A DNA stretch of 64,000 bases from Microthyrium microscopicum (taxonomy: Eukaryota; Ascomycota; Dothideomycetes; Microthyriales; Microthyriaceae): assembly GCA_010405405.1 (NCBI GenBank), contig MU004238.1:1378374-1442373 (forward strand), in the 5' to 3' direction. Under the pieces are notes generated by a model. It saw only the letters and a list, made by a program, of their open reading frames with translations, did not search any database and had not been told where the DNA came from. Each line of letters begins with the position of its first letter. Positions within the stretch are counted from its first letter, which is position 1. Shown here one piece after another: positions 21,934 to 31,839 of the stretch. A program made the position numbers and the translations under genes.

Positions 21934-22826
21934 CTAATAACCTTCAACACACTCTGTCAATCCCCTAGCACCGGCGTTTGTCTGCGTGAGCTCACCCGCC
22001 AGATGACACGCCTCGTTGAACACAATTCGATCGGGACCAGGAGGGCCTAGAAATGTTAGCCCCCATTACACCGGCCCATGGAGAACAACACTTACCTCCA
22101 ATATATCCGCCGCTGTCAATGAGAGGAAATTCCCAATAGGGACCCTTGACGTCGCCAAAGTTGAATCCTTGCTGGTTGGGAAACGCCTTTGGAAACTCGG
22201 ACTTGTTCACCGTCTGCGTCTTGTTCTTGTAAAAGCACCCGCCAATAATCGCGTTTGACACATCATATTCAATGTACTTCTTTCGTCCACAAGTTGTCAA
22301 AAACGGCACTGGCTCCTTGGGCGCGTCTGTTGTCGTCGTTGGAATTGTCTGTGGGCCTGTCGGTGTTGGATTCGGTCCAAATGGACTACGTGGTGGTCCC
22401 CATGCTGATGGTTGTGTCCATGTTCTTGTGCTTGACCGAGTCTCTTGCGGCGCCGCTGGGTTCGGTCGTGGAGTTGTTGTTGGTTGACGGGGTGGAGGGC
22501 CGGCAGGTGCGCCGTTTGTTGGTCGTGCGCCCCATGGCTGCCATGTCGGCCCTGGAGGCTGTTGAGGTGGCTGAGCTGGAGCTGAGGGAGCTGGTCCCCA
22601 TGGTCGTCCCCATGGACGCGTGGTTTGGGCTGGAGGAGCTGGTGGAGCGGTTGGGCGCCCGCGTGAATCATCGTCGTCGTCGCCGCCGCGTCCCCATCCT
22701 CCCCAACCTTGGGCGTGCACACTCACACTGAGGAGGAGTAGTGCGATTATCGATTGCTATAGAGTTCAGAAATTTGTTCAAGTATGGAGAATGTGTACGC
22801 GTAATGCAAAAACTTACCTTGACCAT
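21934..22826 (-). CDS. Secreted Pro-rich protein with RNase T1-fold domain, probable pseudoenzyme
   Basis: Three exons: 22818-22826, 22096-22756, 21934-22046; 783 nt, 260 aa. The start MVKQSIIALLLLSVSVHAQG is a signal peptide, formed only after the 61-bp first intron is removed. A 120-residue Pro/Gln/Thr linker follows. The last 105 residues fit the guanyl-specific RNase (N1/T1) fold: YDVSNAI, FPKAFPNQQGFNF, GPYWEFPLI, GPDRIVFN, LAGELTQT..EC. Aligned to RNase T1, the catalytic Glu58 and Arg77 positions are kept, but the two His positions carry Lys and Gln and Tyr38 is Phe. The fold is therefore kept but classic RNA cleavage is unlikely. Catalytically dead RNase-like secreted proteins are known as effectors in powdery mildews; the role here is unknown. 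Confidence 0.82.
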
Positions 22827-23591
22827 GATGACCGATTTAACTCAAGGCGAGCAGCAATAGTTGAATGAGTGACTACAGTGAGATGTAATTCGAGATGTAC
22901 TTGGGCTGTCACTCGGATTATAGTGTATTACGAGAAGCTCAATCAGATTGATGTTGAAACCACATGACGAAAATGAATGATTGAAGAAACAGAAAATAGT
23001 ACAGATCCCAGAAGAAAGATCGTACAAATTATTAGAATCACCGAGAAATAGATGAATATGCCACGGGAACTAATCAATGTCCTAAATTGCGTGCAGGGCG
23101 CATCGCACAAACACGCCGCGGAACTTGTACCCAGTAATAACTCCATAGGGTTATTGAAGCATTAGCTGTGAGTGGAAAGATTTAGACAGAAGTCTGGTTT
23201 CTAGATGTGCTTATGCACAAGGTTCCGTATCATTTATGAGATTATGGTAATCTAAGGATCCATCAATAGCACGATGTGTCTTGTAGTTCGAATCTAGAAG
23301 TCTTCGGCATTGTAGATTAGGGGTTTTGATAGCAATTGGTATTTGACATTATTTTCTTCTAGAACAAATTATTTTAGGTTTGTTGTGCTCCTTCTATTGC
23401 TTGGACCATAACCCGGCCCTTTATGCATTTGAGGTCAACGTCGCATCATGTAGAGCAGGGGCATCTACTGCCCTGACTGGGTAATAGAATAGATGACAGG
23501 TACCTGAAAGAGTAATTGTTGGCGAACAGATTTATTTAAATCTGTATGTGTAGAAAAGTAGCATCAGTGACCTGATTTGAACGAGTACATA
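22827..23591. other. Intergenic
   Basis: Promoter region of the RNase-fold gene (-) followed by DNA of normal composition without a gene. It ends at the TA target site of the next element. Confidence 0.3.
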
Positions 23592-24224
23592 CTATAGCGT
23601 GCGACGGGGGGTAGAGTAAATAATGTCTACGATTATGTCTCTACTATTTTATAGAAGGGTTCTCTCCACTGTATCCCCTAAGGAATTCATGCCAAATTTA
23701 GATATCATATTTAAGAGTTAACACCATTTTTGCAAAAAAACATGTCTAGATAATATCAAGACTTTAGAAAAGATCTAAAAAAATTGCCTAATTAGGTAAT
23801 TTTTTTGACTAAAGCTATTAAGTCTAGGTAGCTAGAAATACTTCACAATATAATCTTTTGTTAATTACGGTAATTTATTTTACGAATTAGGTTAGGCTCG
23901 TATTTTACTTATGAGCAAGATCTAGCAGTTAAAGTTCTACTAGTTTTACGAATACTAATTATGCAAATAAGCACTTTTAGGATATATAGACTACCTAAAG
24001 CTTCCTCTGCTTATTCTTACCTAAAATAACTTTTACTCCTTCCTTATCTCCTATTGTGATCCTTCCTAGCTACTAAGACACCTTCTAGCTAGACATCATT
24101 AAGAAATAATCTTAATCCGAGACATTATAGCCTCCTAAGCCACTATTTTGAACTTCATGTTACCAAAATGTCTATCTTGAAACTACTCAACATCATTTGC
24201 TCTACCCCTCCTCCCACGCTATAG
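23592..24224. mobile_element. 633-bp AT-rich MITE with TIRs and TA duplication
   Basis: The ends are inverted copies beginning CTATAGCGTG; 31 of the first 36 bases agree. TA lies outside both ends (23590-23591 and 24225-24226). The interior is AT-rich without open frames and looks RIP-worn. The TIR resembles that of the small element at 51878-52099, so the two may share a transposase source. Confidence 0.8.
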
Positions 24225-24407
24225 TAGCTATAGCGGGATGCATAAAGTCTTCTGGTCACTGAAGACTTTGAACGTATCGGACTATTGCGGCGTGATTATG
24301 TTTCGGTGGAAACCTTTGGAAAGGTTCATTGTTTTGTTTATAATGGGATATCTAGTAATGATACTACAGAAACTCATTCGCATCAATCTAACTTCAGGTC
24401 ATTATCA

Positions 24408-26041
24408 TTATGACTTGGCATCGGGATTGAAAGCCTTTTGCCTCTGCCTTGAGTTCCAATTGAGTGTACGACTGATGCTGTCAATCCAATTCTCCGTATT
24501 CTGCTCAAGAGGAAGTACGGAAGGGAATGGAAACCTTGAAGCTGAGATGGTGACATAATCGCCGGCACGGAGCTCGACCCTATACATTGTTAGATGCATC
24601 TTGGCTCGCAAGAAATAGGAGGGTAAATACCGTTCTTTTCCATCGAAACTAGCCCAAGCATTGGTCCTTGCATCATAAGGTACAGCGAGCCGCAGTACTA
24701 TGCTGTCTGGTAGTATGATCGGGCGGAAGGAAAGCGTGTGGGCACATATAGCGGTCAAAAGAACAACAGGATTGTCAGGATGACAAAGTGATCCACCGGC
24801 CGCCAAATTGTACGCTGTAGAGCCTGTGGGCGTTGCAACACAGATACCATCAGCCTGGACGGTTGTGAAATGCTCATTGTCCCCAAAGACTTCAAGCGTA
24901 ATCATGGCTGAAAGGCTTTAGTCAATGATAATCGTTTGTGCAAATGAAACTTACTGCCGTTTGGACCTCTGTCGACTACAACCTCATTCAAGATATGATG
25001 GTCTCGTTCTGGATTATGAGTAACCTGTTCAGCACCACTTCCGATAATTTCTTCGATGACATCGTTTGCAACGCAATCTCCGTTGTCAACATGTCGCATG
25101 ACAGTCGCTTCAAATCGTACCCGCAGATTCACATTGAAGCCTTGATCGAAGGTTTCTGTCAATATGTCTTGGTGGTTGGCAAAATCGAACTTGGTAAGAA
25201 AGCCAAGTGAACCCATCGCGAATGATAGCACAGGAGGAACAATCCGTTGAAACAGCCAGCTGGCGTACAACACTGTTCCATCGCCACCAAGAGCAATGAC
25301 AACGTCAAATATTTGAGGCGCTTTGGCGCATAATTGGGTGTCCCAATACTTCAGGCGCCTTTCGTAACTCGGGTCTATCGCAAGTAGACTCTTTGCGTCA
25401 AACTCGGAATTGTCCTCCAAGGTATCCTCTACATATCTGTGAAAGAAATACCGCATTAGCTCGATATCTGTAATTGAACTGTTGCTATACTTACACCCTA
25501 TAATGCCTGTTTTTTGCGAGGAGCCATTCTGCAAGGGTTCGACTGAGTTGCACCACTGTGGTGTCGTGTATCTTCCCAAGAATGAAGATGTTCTGGACCT
25601 TCAGTTTGAGCTTCATGTGAGACAATGTTTTTGATAGCTCCCGGATATTGAAAGCCATGTCAGAAAGCTGCTTCTTGCTCAATAGACGAGACTGCGAATG
25701 TTCGGCATGGCTATGGAAATATTCCCCAGATTTATCACTCATTACAGTATCTTCTGGAATAGCAGAATGATGTATGAAGTGCTTTGGGCTAGAATCCGTC
25801 GGTTTGCGATGTCCATCAAGTAATTGATGCACAAAGCAGTCGGTGATCGTTTCGGTAGAGACTGCAACTGGAGTGTCCCATGTTGTTATGATAGATGACC
25901 TTCTTCGATGTATGGCTGCCTGCTCATCGTTAAAACTAACCTTGCACAGTGTTAGTCCTCGCTGGTGTAGTTGTAGATAAGTCTTTTTACCTCGAGGTCA
26001 TGGTGAGAGCCAGTGTCTGAGCTATCTATTGCGGACTTCAT
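24408..26041 (-). CDS. UTR1: NAD kinase (ATP-NAD kinase), cytosolic Utr1 type
   Basis: Five exons: 25991-26041, 25495-25940, 24955-25436, 24631-24907, 24408-24579; 1,428 nt, 475 aa. The N-terminal 110 residues are polar and divergent. The catalytic domain has VVIALGGDGTVLYAS (the GGDGT loop, about residue 215), ERDHHILNEVVVDRG (the NE/D motif), and GICVATPTGSTAYNLAAGGSL, the conserved Gly-rich loop, then SFRPIILP and GDYVTISASRFPFP. The enzyme phosphorylates NAD to NADP. No mitochondrial presequence is seen, so I favour the cytosolic Utr1/Yef1 branch over Pos5. The 51-bp intron at 24580-24630 is in frame and stop-free; removing it joins KER to VELRAGDYV as in relatives. Confidence 0.9.
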
Positions 26042-26585
26042 GTTGTAAATAGACCTGGTCATTCACTTGGAGATTTGACAAACCTCGTGATATAAAAGCT
26101 CGTCTTCCACCATCTTGGCGACAGCGCCTTCTTAAATAACAACGACTTGGACACTTCTCATTCCAGAAATGTGGTTGCCAGGGAATGTGTGGTTCCTGTC
26201 ATTCCTAGCTCTTGAATTTGTGATGTGTGTCTGAGTAAGCAGTACGTCAACGTACCACTTTACCGATACTGTCCACAAGGAAAATCGTGTGTACACGAGA
26301 TTCGTTTTCTTTTTCCAGAAGTCGTGATTGTCAAGTTGACTCAAGGAAAGATGTCACAGATCGCTAATGACCTCAAGATGTTAATGTTAAAGCCGTGGTA
26401 TACTGAACCAATCGGCTGGACTAACTACATCCAGCCGACAGTGCAGGGGTAGTTAGAGTAATTTAAAACCGATCTTATCTCATCGATCTATCAGATCGGA
26501 TTTGAGTTGAGGGACTTAATCTTCGCTTGATTTCTAGAGTCTCTTCAAACTCTCTTATCTCAGTAAAACATTCTATTTCGTCAAC
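26042..26585. other. Divergent promoter region, NAD kinase and OHCU decarboxylase
   Basis: About 540 bp. The half next to the OHCU decarboxylase carries clustered GATA-type motifs (listed separately). No other feature. Confidence 0.35.
26474..26560. promoter_or_regulatory. Cluster of GATA-factor-type sites upstream of the urate-pathway gene
   Basis: CTTATCT occurs at 26474-26480 and 26554-26560 (reverse AGATAAG), with CTATCAGA at 26488-26495 (reverse TCTGATAG). These fit the HGATAR motif bound by AreA/Nit2-type nitrogen regulators, 25-112 bp before the start of a purine-catabolism gene. Binding is inferred. Confidence 0.45.
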
Positions 26586-27248
26586 ATGTCGAAACCATTG
26601 GAGAAGCTTCCTGAGATTTCGTCTCTACCGACTTTGCCTCGTGAGACACATGAGGCCATAATATCTCTTCTGTTTGAGCCATCACCTCCTTTGAACACTT
26701 TAGCTACTCCATCACTAGCAAATACCACCTATGGTTCCTATGAAGCATTGGTTGATGCCGTTCATGGTATTTTGAAGTCTACTTTTGACAAAGAAGACTT
26801 CAGCACGTTAGATTCTATTCTTTCTGCACATCCTCGCTTAGGCGAAAAGAAGGTTGAAAGCGCTTTAAGTAAGGCTGAACAAGCGGCAATGATCAAAGCT
26901 AGCTCTGGCCAAGGTAGCGGGGACGCAGAAAAAGAGGCGGAGATCCTGCAGGCACTGAATAAGGAGTATGAAGAGACATTCCCGAGTCTGGTATATACGT
27001 AAGTTCGAGGTGGTCTATAATCTGATCTGGGCATCCTAGAACTGATCAATACAGCGTCTTTGTCAATGGACGGCCAAGATCTGTCATTTTTGAAGATATG
27101 AAAGAGAGAATCAAACGGCGCGATATCAACGCAGAGAGAGGCGATGCTATACAGGTATGTTCCAGTTCATCAATTCATTGTGATAATATCTGACAGACCG
27201 TAGGCTATGTGTGACATTGCAAATGATAGAGCAAACAAGCTTCAGTAA
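26586..27248 (+). CDS. OHCU decarboxylase, last step from urate to S-allantoin
   Basis: Three exons: 26586-26998, 27055-27154, 27204-27248; 558 nt, 185 aa. Features: LPRETHEAIISLLFEPSPPLN, HPRLGEKK (the conserved HPxLG with active-site histidine), QALNKEYEETFPSLVYTVFVNGR and MKERIKRR, ending ANDRANKLQ. This family removes CO2 from 2-oxo-4-hydroxy-4-carboxy-5-ureidoimidazoline in the uricase pathway. A C-terminal peroxisome signal of the SKL type is not obvious (it ends KLQ). The upstream GATA motifs agree with nitrogen control. It converges with the next gene, stops 99 bp apart. Confidence 0.88.
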
Positions 27249-27347
27249 AACATGGTATCTTGCAGAAATCAAACGCTGTTCAATATGTCTTCCTCCAATC
27301 CTTAACCTCAGATAGTTGCGTTACCTCTCAGTACAATCATCAATTCG

Positions 27348-28154
27348 TTATGCAGCCGAACCAACTGGCTCTGGTGGAGTCCATGTACGATCGGGAGGTT
27401 TTGGCGGTTCATCATACCAGTCAGATGGCAGCACCGAAAAGGGGTCGTCATAGTCGTCATCTTCATTGGGGGATGTTAAAACAGGATCTAGGAAGTTAAA
27501 ATCGCTGTAGACCTCGTCCTCCTCGTCCTCTTCGTAGAGTTGCGGTATGCGAATACTTCCGATAGGATCTTCATCATGGTTGTTTGTTGAGTAGCCTCTC
27601 CAATCATCCAAGGCTTCGTAGTCTGAAAGACCTAGTGGACTTGGTATTGTAAATCCGGCAACACCAGGCTCATGTATTATCGCTCCAATGAGTAGTCCCT
27701 CATCCTCAACATCTTCAAGAGGCCCGTCTCCTTCGCGCAGTCTATCATTTGATTGGCTCTCATCCTTCCATAGCCTCTGTTCAAAAGACGTCGCGTTAGG
27801 ACTGGAGCCAAATCCTGTTCGGTTTCGGTGCGCTCGATTCAATATGGCAGCCCTGCGAAGCGACCGGCCATGAAGATTTCTGGCCTTGGCCCAGACTGCA
27901 ATGCGCGAACGTCCATGATCAGCAATGTAGGACGCAGGGTTACTGAACGGGCGCGATAGAGGAGATGTGATGAGATAGAGCCGCAGCCTCCGCTTCTTAG
28001 TGCTTGGAAGAATAGGATCATCAGCAGAAAGAAATGTTGTTGGTCGAGCCCGTTTGCGTGTTTTCAATGGCCGCAGAGAAACTCGTGATGTATTGTCCCA
28101 GGTATCTTCTCCGAATGATAAAGTGTTAGAAGCCACTGGTAAATTCTGCTTCAT
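27348..28154 (-). CDS. Conserved ascomycete protein of unknown function
   Basis: Single exon, 268 aa from the ATG at 28154 (ACCATGAAG). The frame is open to another ATG-less start upstream, and I chose the start that places SLRPLKTRKRARP near the N-terminus as in relatives I remember. The core is very basic: KKRRLRLYLITSPLSRPFS, then IAVWAKARN and LRRAAILNR (about residues 52-105). The C-terminal half is acidic and Pro-rich (DEEDEVYSDFNFLDP, DDYDDPFSVLPSDWYDEPP). The KRRLRL..TS.LS.PF block followed by IAVWA recurs across Pezizomycotina. A basic patch plus an acidic tail suggests a nuclear protein, but no function is known to me. Confidence 0.72.
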   Translation of the reverse strand: MKQNLPVASNTLSFGEDTWDNTSRVSLRPLKTRKRARPTTFLSADDPILPSTKKRRLRLYLITSPLSRPFSNPASYIADHGRSRIAVWAKARNLHGRSLRRAAILNRAHRNRTGFGSSPNATSFEQRLWKDESQSNDRLREGDGPLEDVEDEGLLIGAIIHEPGVAGFTIPSPLGLSDYEALDDWRGYSTNNHDEDPIGSIRIPQLYEEDEEDEVYSDFNFLDPVLTSPNEDDDYDDPFSVLPSDWYDEPPKPPDRTWTPPEPVGSAA

Positions 28155-30675
28155 GGTTGAGACAGGAAAACAGAATGTAAATTGCTGATTTGCTTTGGAG
28201 GTTATCCACTCAAATGCCATGCCAAATGCGCCACTGATGTCCTGGATAGATGATCGGTTTACGACTTCATGGTTGATCAATTCAAGAAACGACCAGCAAT
28301 GCTCCAGGAAAGTGACGAAAGATAAATCTGCCCAGAGCACGTAAATGGCCTGGTTAAACTTCGTAGAGGTTATGCGCCCAACAGACGGAATGGCCCGGAT
28401 TCGGCTTTTTACTCCGCATCAAAGTGTATGCTGTAAAGGCTTGTAGTGTCTGAAAGACGGTAAGTCTTGCAGAGAACCGTAGAAGCCTGGCCAGGTAGTT
28501 GGAAAACCAACACCGCCCGACTCGAATCAAGAAAACGATGTAAGGGAAATATTCGATCACGCGACGGTGTGATGCCCTTCTATTGTCTTTGTCCGCGCTT
28601 GATGGCCGTATTGGGGATACCCTTTTTGGAGAAGAGCCAATGACTCTAGTAGGCGCAGGTATGATTTGTCGAAAGGATGTGTAATTTTTACTCGATTTTT
28701 TTCGTGTGACAACTTTAGAGACAACCTTCGTGCAATCCCGGGATGAGACAAAATTAGAAATTGATGGAGGGATGGATGATATATGAAGGCCGAATTTCGC
28801 TATAAAAACAAAAACTGTTTGCCTCGCAATGATGATCGTAGGAATTGCTCTGGAGACCAGAAGAGAGACGTCGTCTGCCACTCGGCGTTATTCGATTTGA
28901 CGAGGATCAGCAAAAAAAGTTGTTCAAGACTCAGGTTCCCCTTGTTTCCGAGGATGCTTTCTTGCAGCTCAGGTGGTCCAATAATAAGGAGTTGGTAAGA
29001 AGAAAAGTTTTGGAAAATGTAACTGTCAAAAGTGGACGCTTTTGCCCCCTGTTATCCCATCATGGTTTAGGAGGCGCATACTCTAGAGGAGAGTGCCCAG
29101 TGCCGTCCCAAGCGATCATATATGGCGTTCCAAGCCCGTTTGTTAGCCTGTCAAGCCCAATTTGTGCACCAAATGCACGCTAAATATGGCGTACGTGAAA
29201 TTGAAATTTAGTGTGCATCGCTGCTCGTTAAGACCAACACTCTGGAAATTGCGCCGCCCTGTGTTGCCCGATCATCTCGACATAAATGAACATTAACCGC
29301 CCACCTGGCCATCGGCCACTGGCCGGCGTTCCTTGAAATAACGGTTGAGTTGGATGGTATAAGAAGCTAGGGGCTCTCCTTTATTGCACACAGTTTGCGA
29401 GAAAAATTCATGTCCGAGATGTAAGACGTCAAAAGCGGCATGCTAGCTCAGCGGACAGCGGTGAGGCTCAGGTCAACTGTTACTGTAGAGTAGAGTACTG
29501 CTGGAGACGTTTACTCCGCAAACTTGATTTTACTGCCTGGCCATGCGCATCGTACTGTACGCTGCCACGTACCATTGTCCTACTCTATTTCCGGTGTCAC
29601 CTTGAAAGGTAAGCAATCGTGTACTGTAGATACGATTACTACTGATCTTCTTGTTCAATTCTTTATTCTTGAAATCAAACAAGTGGATAACCAGATAAAT
29701 ATTGGTTACACTTTACAGTTGAGCAAGCGAGCAAACCTTACTTCTCTTACTATTATAAAAAGTGGATTGGATTTGGTAAATCGTGGTAAAAGATGGCAAC
29801 TGTCAGCCCCTTTACCAAGATTACCTCAGAACAAACCGCAGCAGAGATGGTCTTTTTTGAGTATCATTTCGTTGGTATTGCTAGGTGGACGATCATTTGC
29901 TAGACATTGTATATTCTGGTCGTATAGTACAAGTTTGTATGATCAAATTCCTAAATGTTACAATGTTCCAATATAATATTCCATGGGTGATAGGCGGATT
30001 AATCCCTATTTGAGAAAAGGCCCAATTCCTCATCATGCAGAAGATACCCCAGCTTTCCATAGCTGCGGAAACTGCGGAGAAGCGAGAACTAAATTGGGAT
30101 TGGCTGCAGACTGCAGCAAGCCAGCAACTGCAGCTCTGTGCTCTCAACTTTCAAGCCACTTCCTAATTTGGCTGGCTGGTAGACTAGGTTCTATGCAGGC
30201 ATTCACTTGCATTGTGGGGGCCTGCGTATTGTAGAATTGAGGTTCATCCTAGTTAATTTGAGCAGTTACCATGGCGGATATAAATCACCACTTGAGTATC
30301 ATTTGACCCAACACCTCTTGTCTTCCTCTTCGCTACTTTCTTTAAACTGCCAGGACGACCAGAATGCTTTACTCGTGCATAAGCGACCTGAATTACTCTA
30401 GACCTGACAATCTCGTTTACCCCTGCCTCACTTGAATGGATTCAAACAATTCTTTTTTAAAAGCGCAACGTTTCTCCAAGAAATTCTCGGTTGAATTTGG
30501 GTGAATGAAATTTGCTGGACCATCACTATATATTCAATCCGCTGGCAATGATTTTTCAACAGTAAAATGAAGGTCGAAGCCCAACAAATAAGTGCTCTCG
30601 TAGAACATACTTCAGAGTCTCAGCCTAACCGGAAATGGATAGCCAAAACCCTGCCACAAGGGATTAGTAACTAGC
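28155..30675. other. Gene-poor region
   Basis: 2.5 kb without a convincing gene. It includes an imperfect 13-bp inverted repeat near 29170-29215 (ATGCACGCTAAAT / ATTTAGTGTGCAT), a tRNA-like fragment at 29444-29490 (listed separately) and otherwise unremarkable DNA of normal composition. Confidence 0.35.
29444..29490 (+). repeat. Fragment of a tRNA-like short repeat
   Basis: TAGCTCAGCGGA (29444-29455) followed by GGTCAACTGTT (29471-29481). The same two blocks occur, inverted, in the unit at 30676-30750. The first block fits the pol III A-box; no good B-box follows in this copy. Confidence 0.4.
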
Positions 30676-30824
30676 GTTCCGGTTAGCCTTGAGAGCTCAC
30701 TGTAAAACAGTTGACCGTTCGGTGGTTCAATCCGCTGCTAAATCGGAACTACAAAAAGCCTTCATAGGGCTTTTTATAGGCGCATTTCTACTTTGGATAG
30801 TAGAAATGCGCTGAATTTTTTTTT
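30676..30824 (+). repeat. tRNA-like, SINE-like unit with B-box, two hairpins and T-run
   Basis: GTTCCGGTT (30676-30684) can pair over nine positions with AATCGGAAC (30741-30749), like an acceptor stem. GGTTCAATCC at 30724-30733 is a good pol III B-box; a weak A-box (TAGCCTTGAGAG) lies 40 bp before it. Two hairpins follow: 30753-30760 with 30768-30775 (8 bp), and 30780-30792 with 30799-30811 (13 bp, perfect). Nine T residues (30816-30824) could end a pol III transcript. It does not fold as a canonical tRNA because the T-arm does not fit, so it is a tRNA relic or a SINE. Confidence 0.4.
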
Positions 30825-31839
30825 CCAAAGACTCTTCATCCATAATTCTTGGAGTTGGCAAATGGGATGGTCTTGGACGGCTTTGGCGAGTTTTATACCT
30901 TTCAAGTGCTCGTCTCAAGTTCTTTTCCTTCCATACTATTGTTTGAGAGAATGCTCAAATGAAGGAATCGGCTTATTTTTCCCAAACAGAGAGGAGGCAT
31001 AGATATCACCAGGGATACGACGTTGAACATTACTTTGCAAGATTTTGATTTAGCTCATAGATGTAGATCTTAAAGTTATTCCCCTAGTCTTGGAAAGTTG
31101 GAAACAGGTAGTTACTCAAATGTTAACACGTATTCGCACTCGAGAGAGAAGTTGCTTCGTCGATTTCTTCACTATAGGATGAGGTGAAGTTGGGCCTGAG
31201 TAGCTAAAAACGTGCCAGACTGAATCCCGTTGATCCCAGCCTCCACGAGGGAAATTATGGGTATGGAAGTTACAGCCTAAGCGCCTCAACTCTAACTTCA
31301 CTTCAAAGGATTTCAACACGATGTTATCTTGTTTGCCCCAATCCATCCCAAAATAGCCGCCTTGAGGTTGATGGTCAACTTCAATAAACGACAAAACTTT
31401 GCACATCGTCACGGCTCATCACGTGTCAAAAGCGGTGGCGTGCTAAGGTTAGGAATAGGAACTGTTCGTCAGATGTTGGTCGGATCCGGTTCAGCTTTTT
31501 TCCAGTACTCGAACAATTGCTTCCGTTGACTTCTCCAGCATTCCTTCAGCTCCAAATCGGCTGTTTGAAGGCTCCCATGCAAACGTCACTGAGTGGCGCG
31601 AACTGCAAGGTTGAAGTTACTATCCCTTGTCTTATCAAGATTTCACTTCCTTTGGCGACTACATCCCTTCCATTCCTATTGACCGTTGGACCACACGTTC
31701 TTATATATCGCAGTTGTAGGAGTACCCAAAAGAGCTTGGAAAGGAAAATCGCTTCAAAACAAAGGGGTTTACATAACTATTCTCGTCCTCAACAACATTA
31801 CCACACGTCCACTTTGCGCCTTGCTCAATCATAAGCAAC
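30825..31839. other. Intergenic, promoter side of OTU1
   Basis: About 1 kb of ordinary composition with short spurious frames. No repeat or RNA gene seen. Confidence 0.3.

Noticed and set aside
22255-22731. Plus-strand frames opposite the Pro-rich linker
   Set aside because: Shadows of the Pro/Gln/Thr-coding region; Val/Leu-rich without a start in context.
30676-30750. Canonical tRNA gene
   Set aside because: The acceptor-like stem and B-box are present, but the T-stem does not pair and six extra bases separate it from the acceptor strand.
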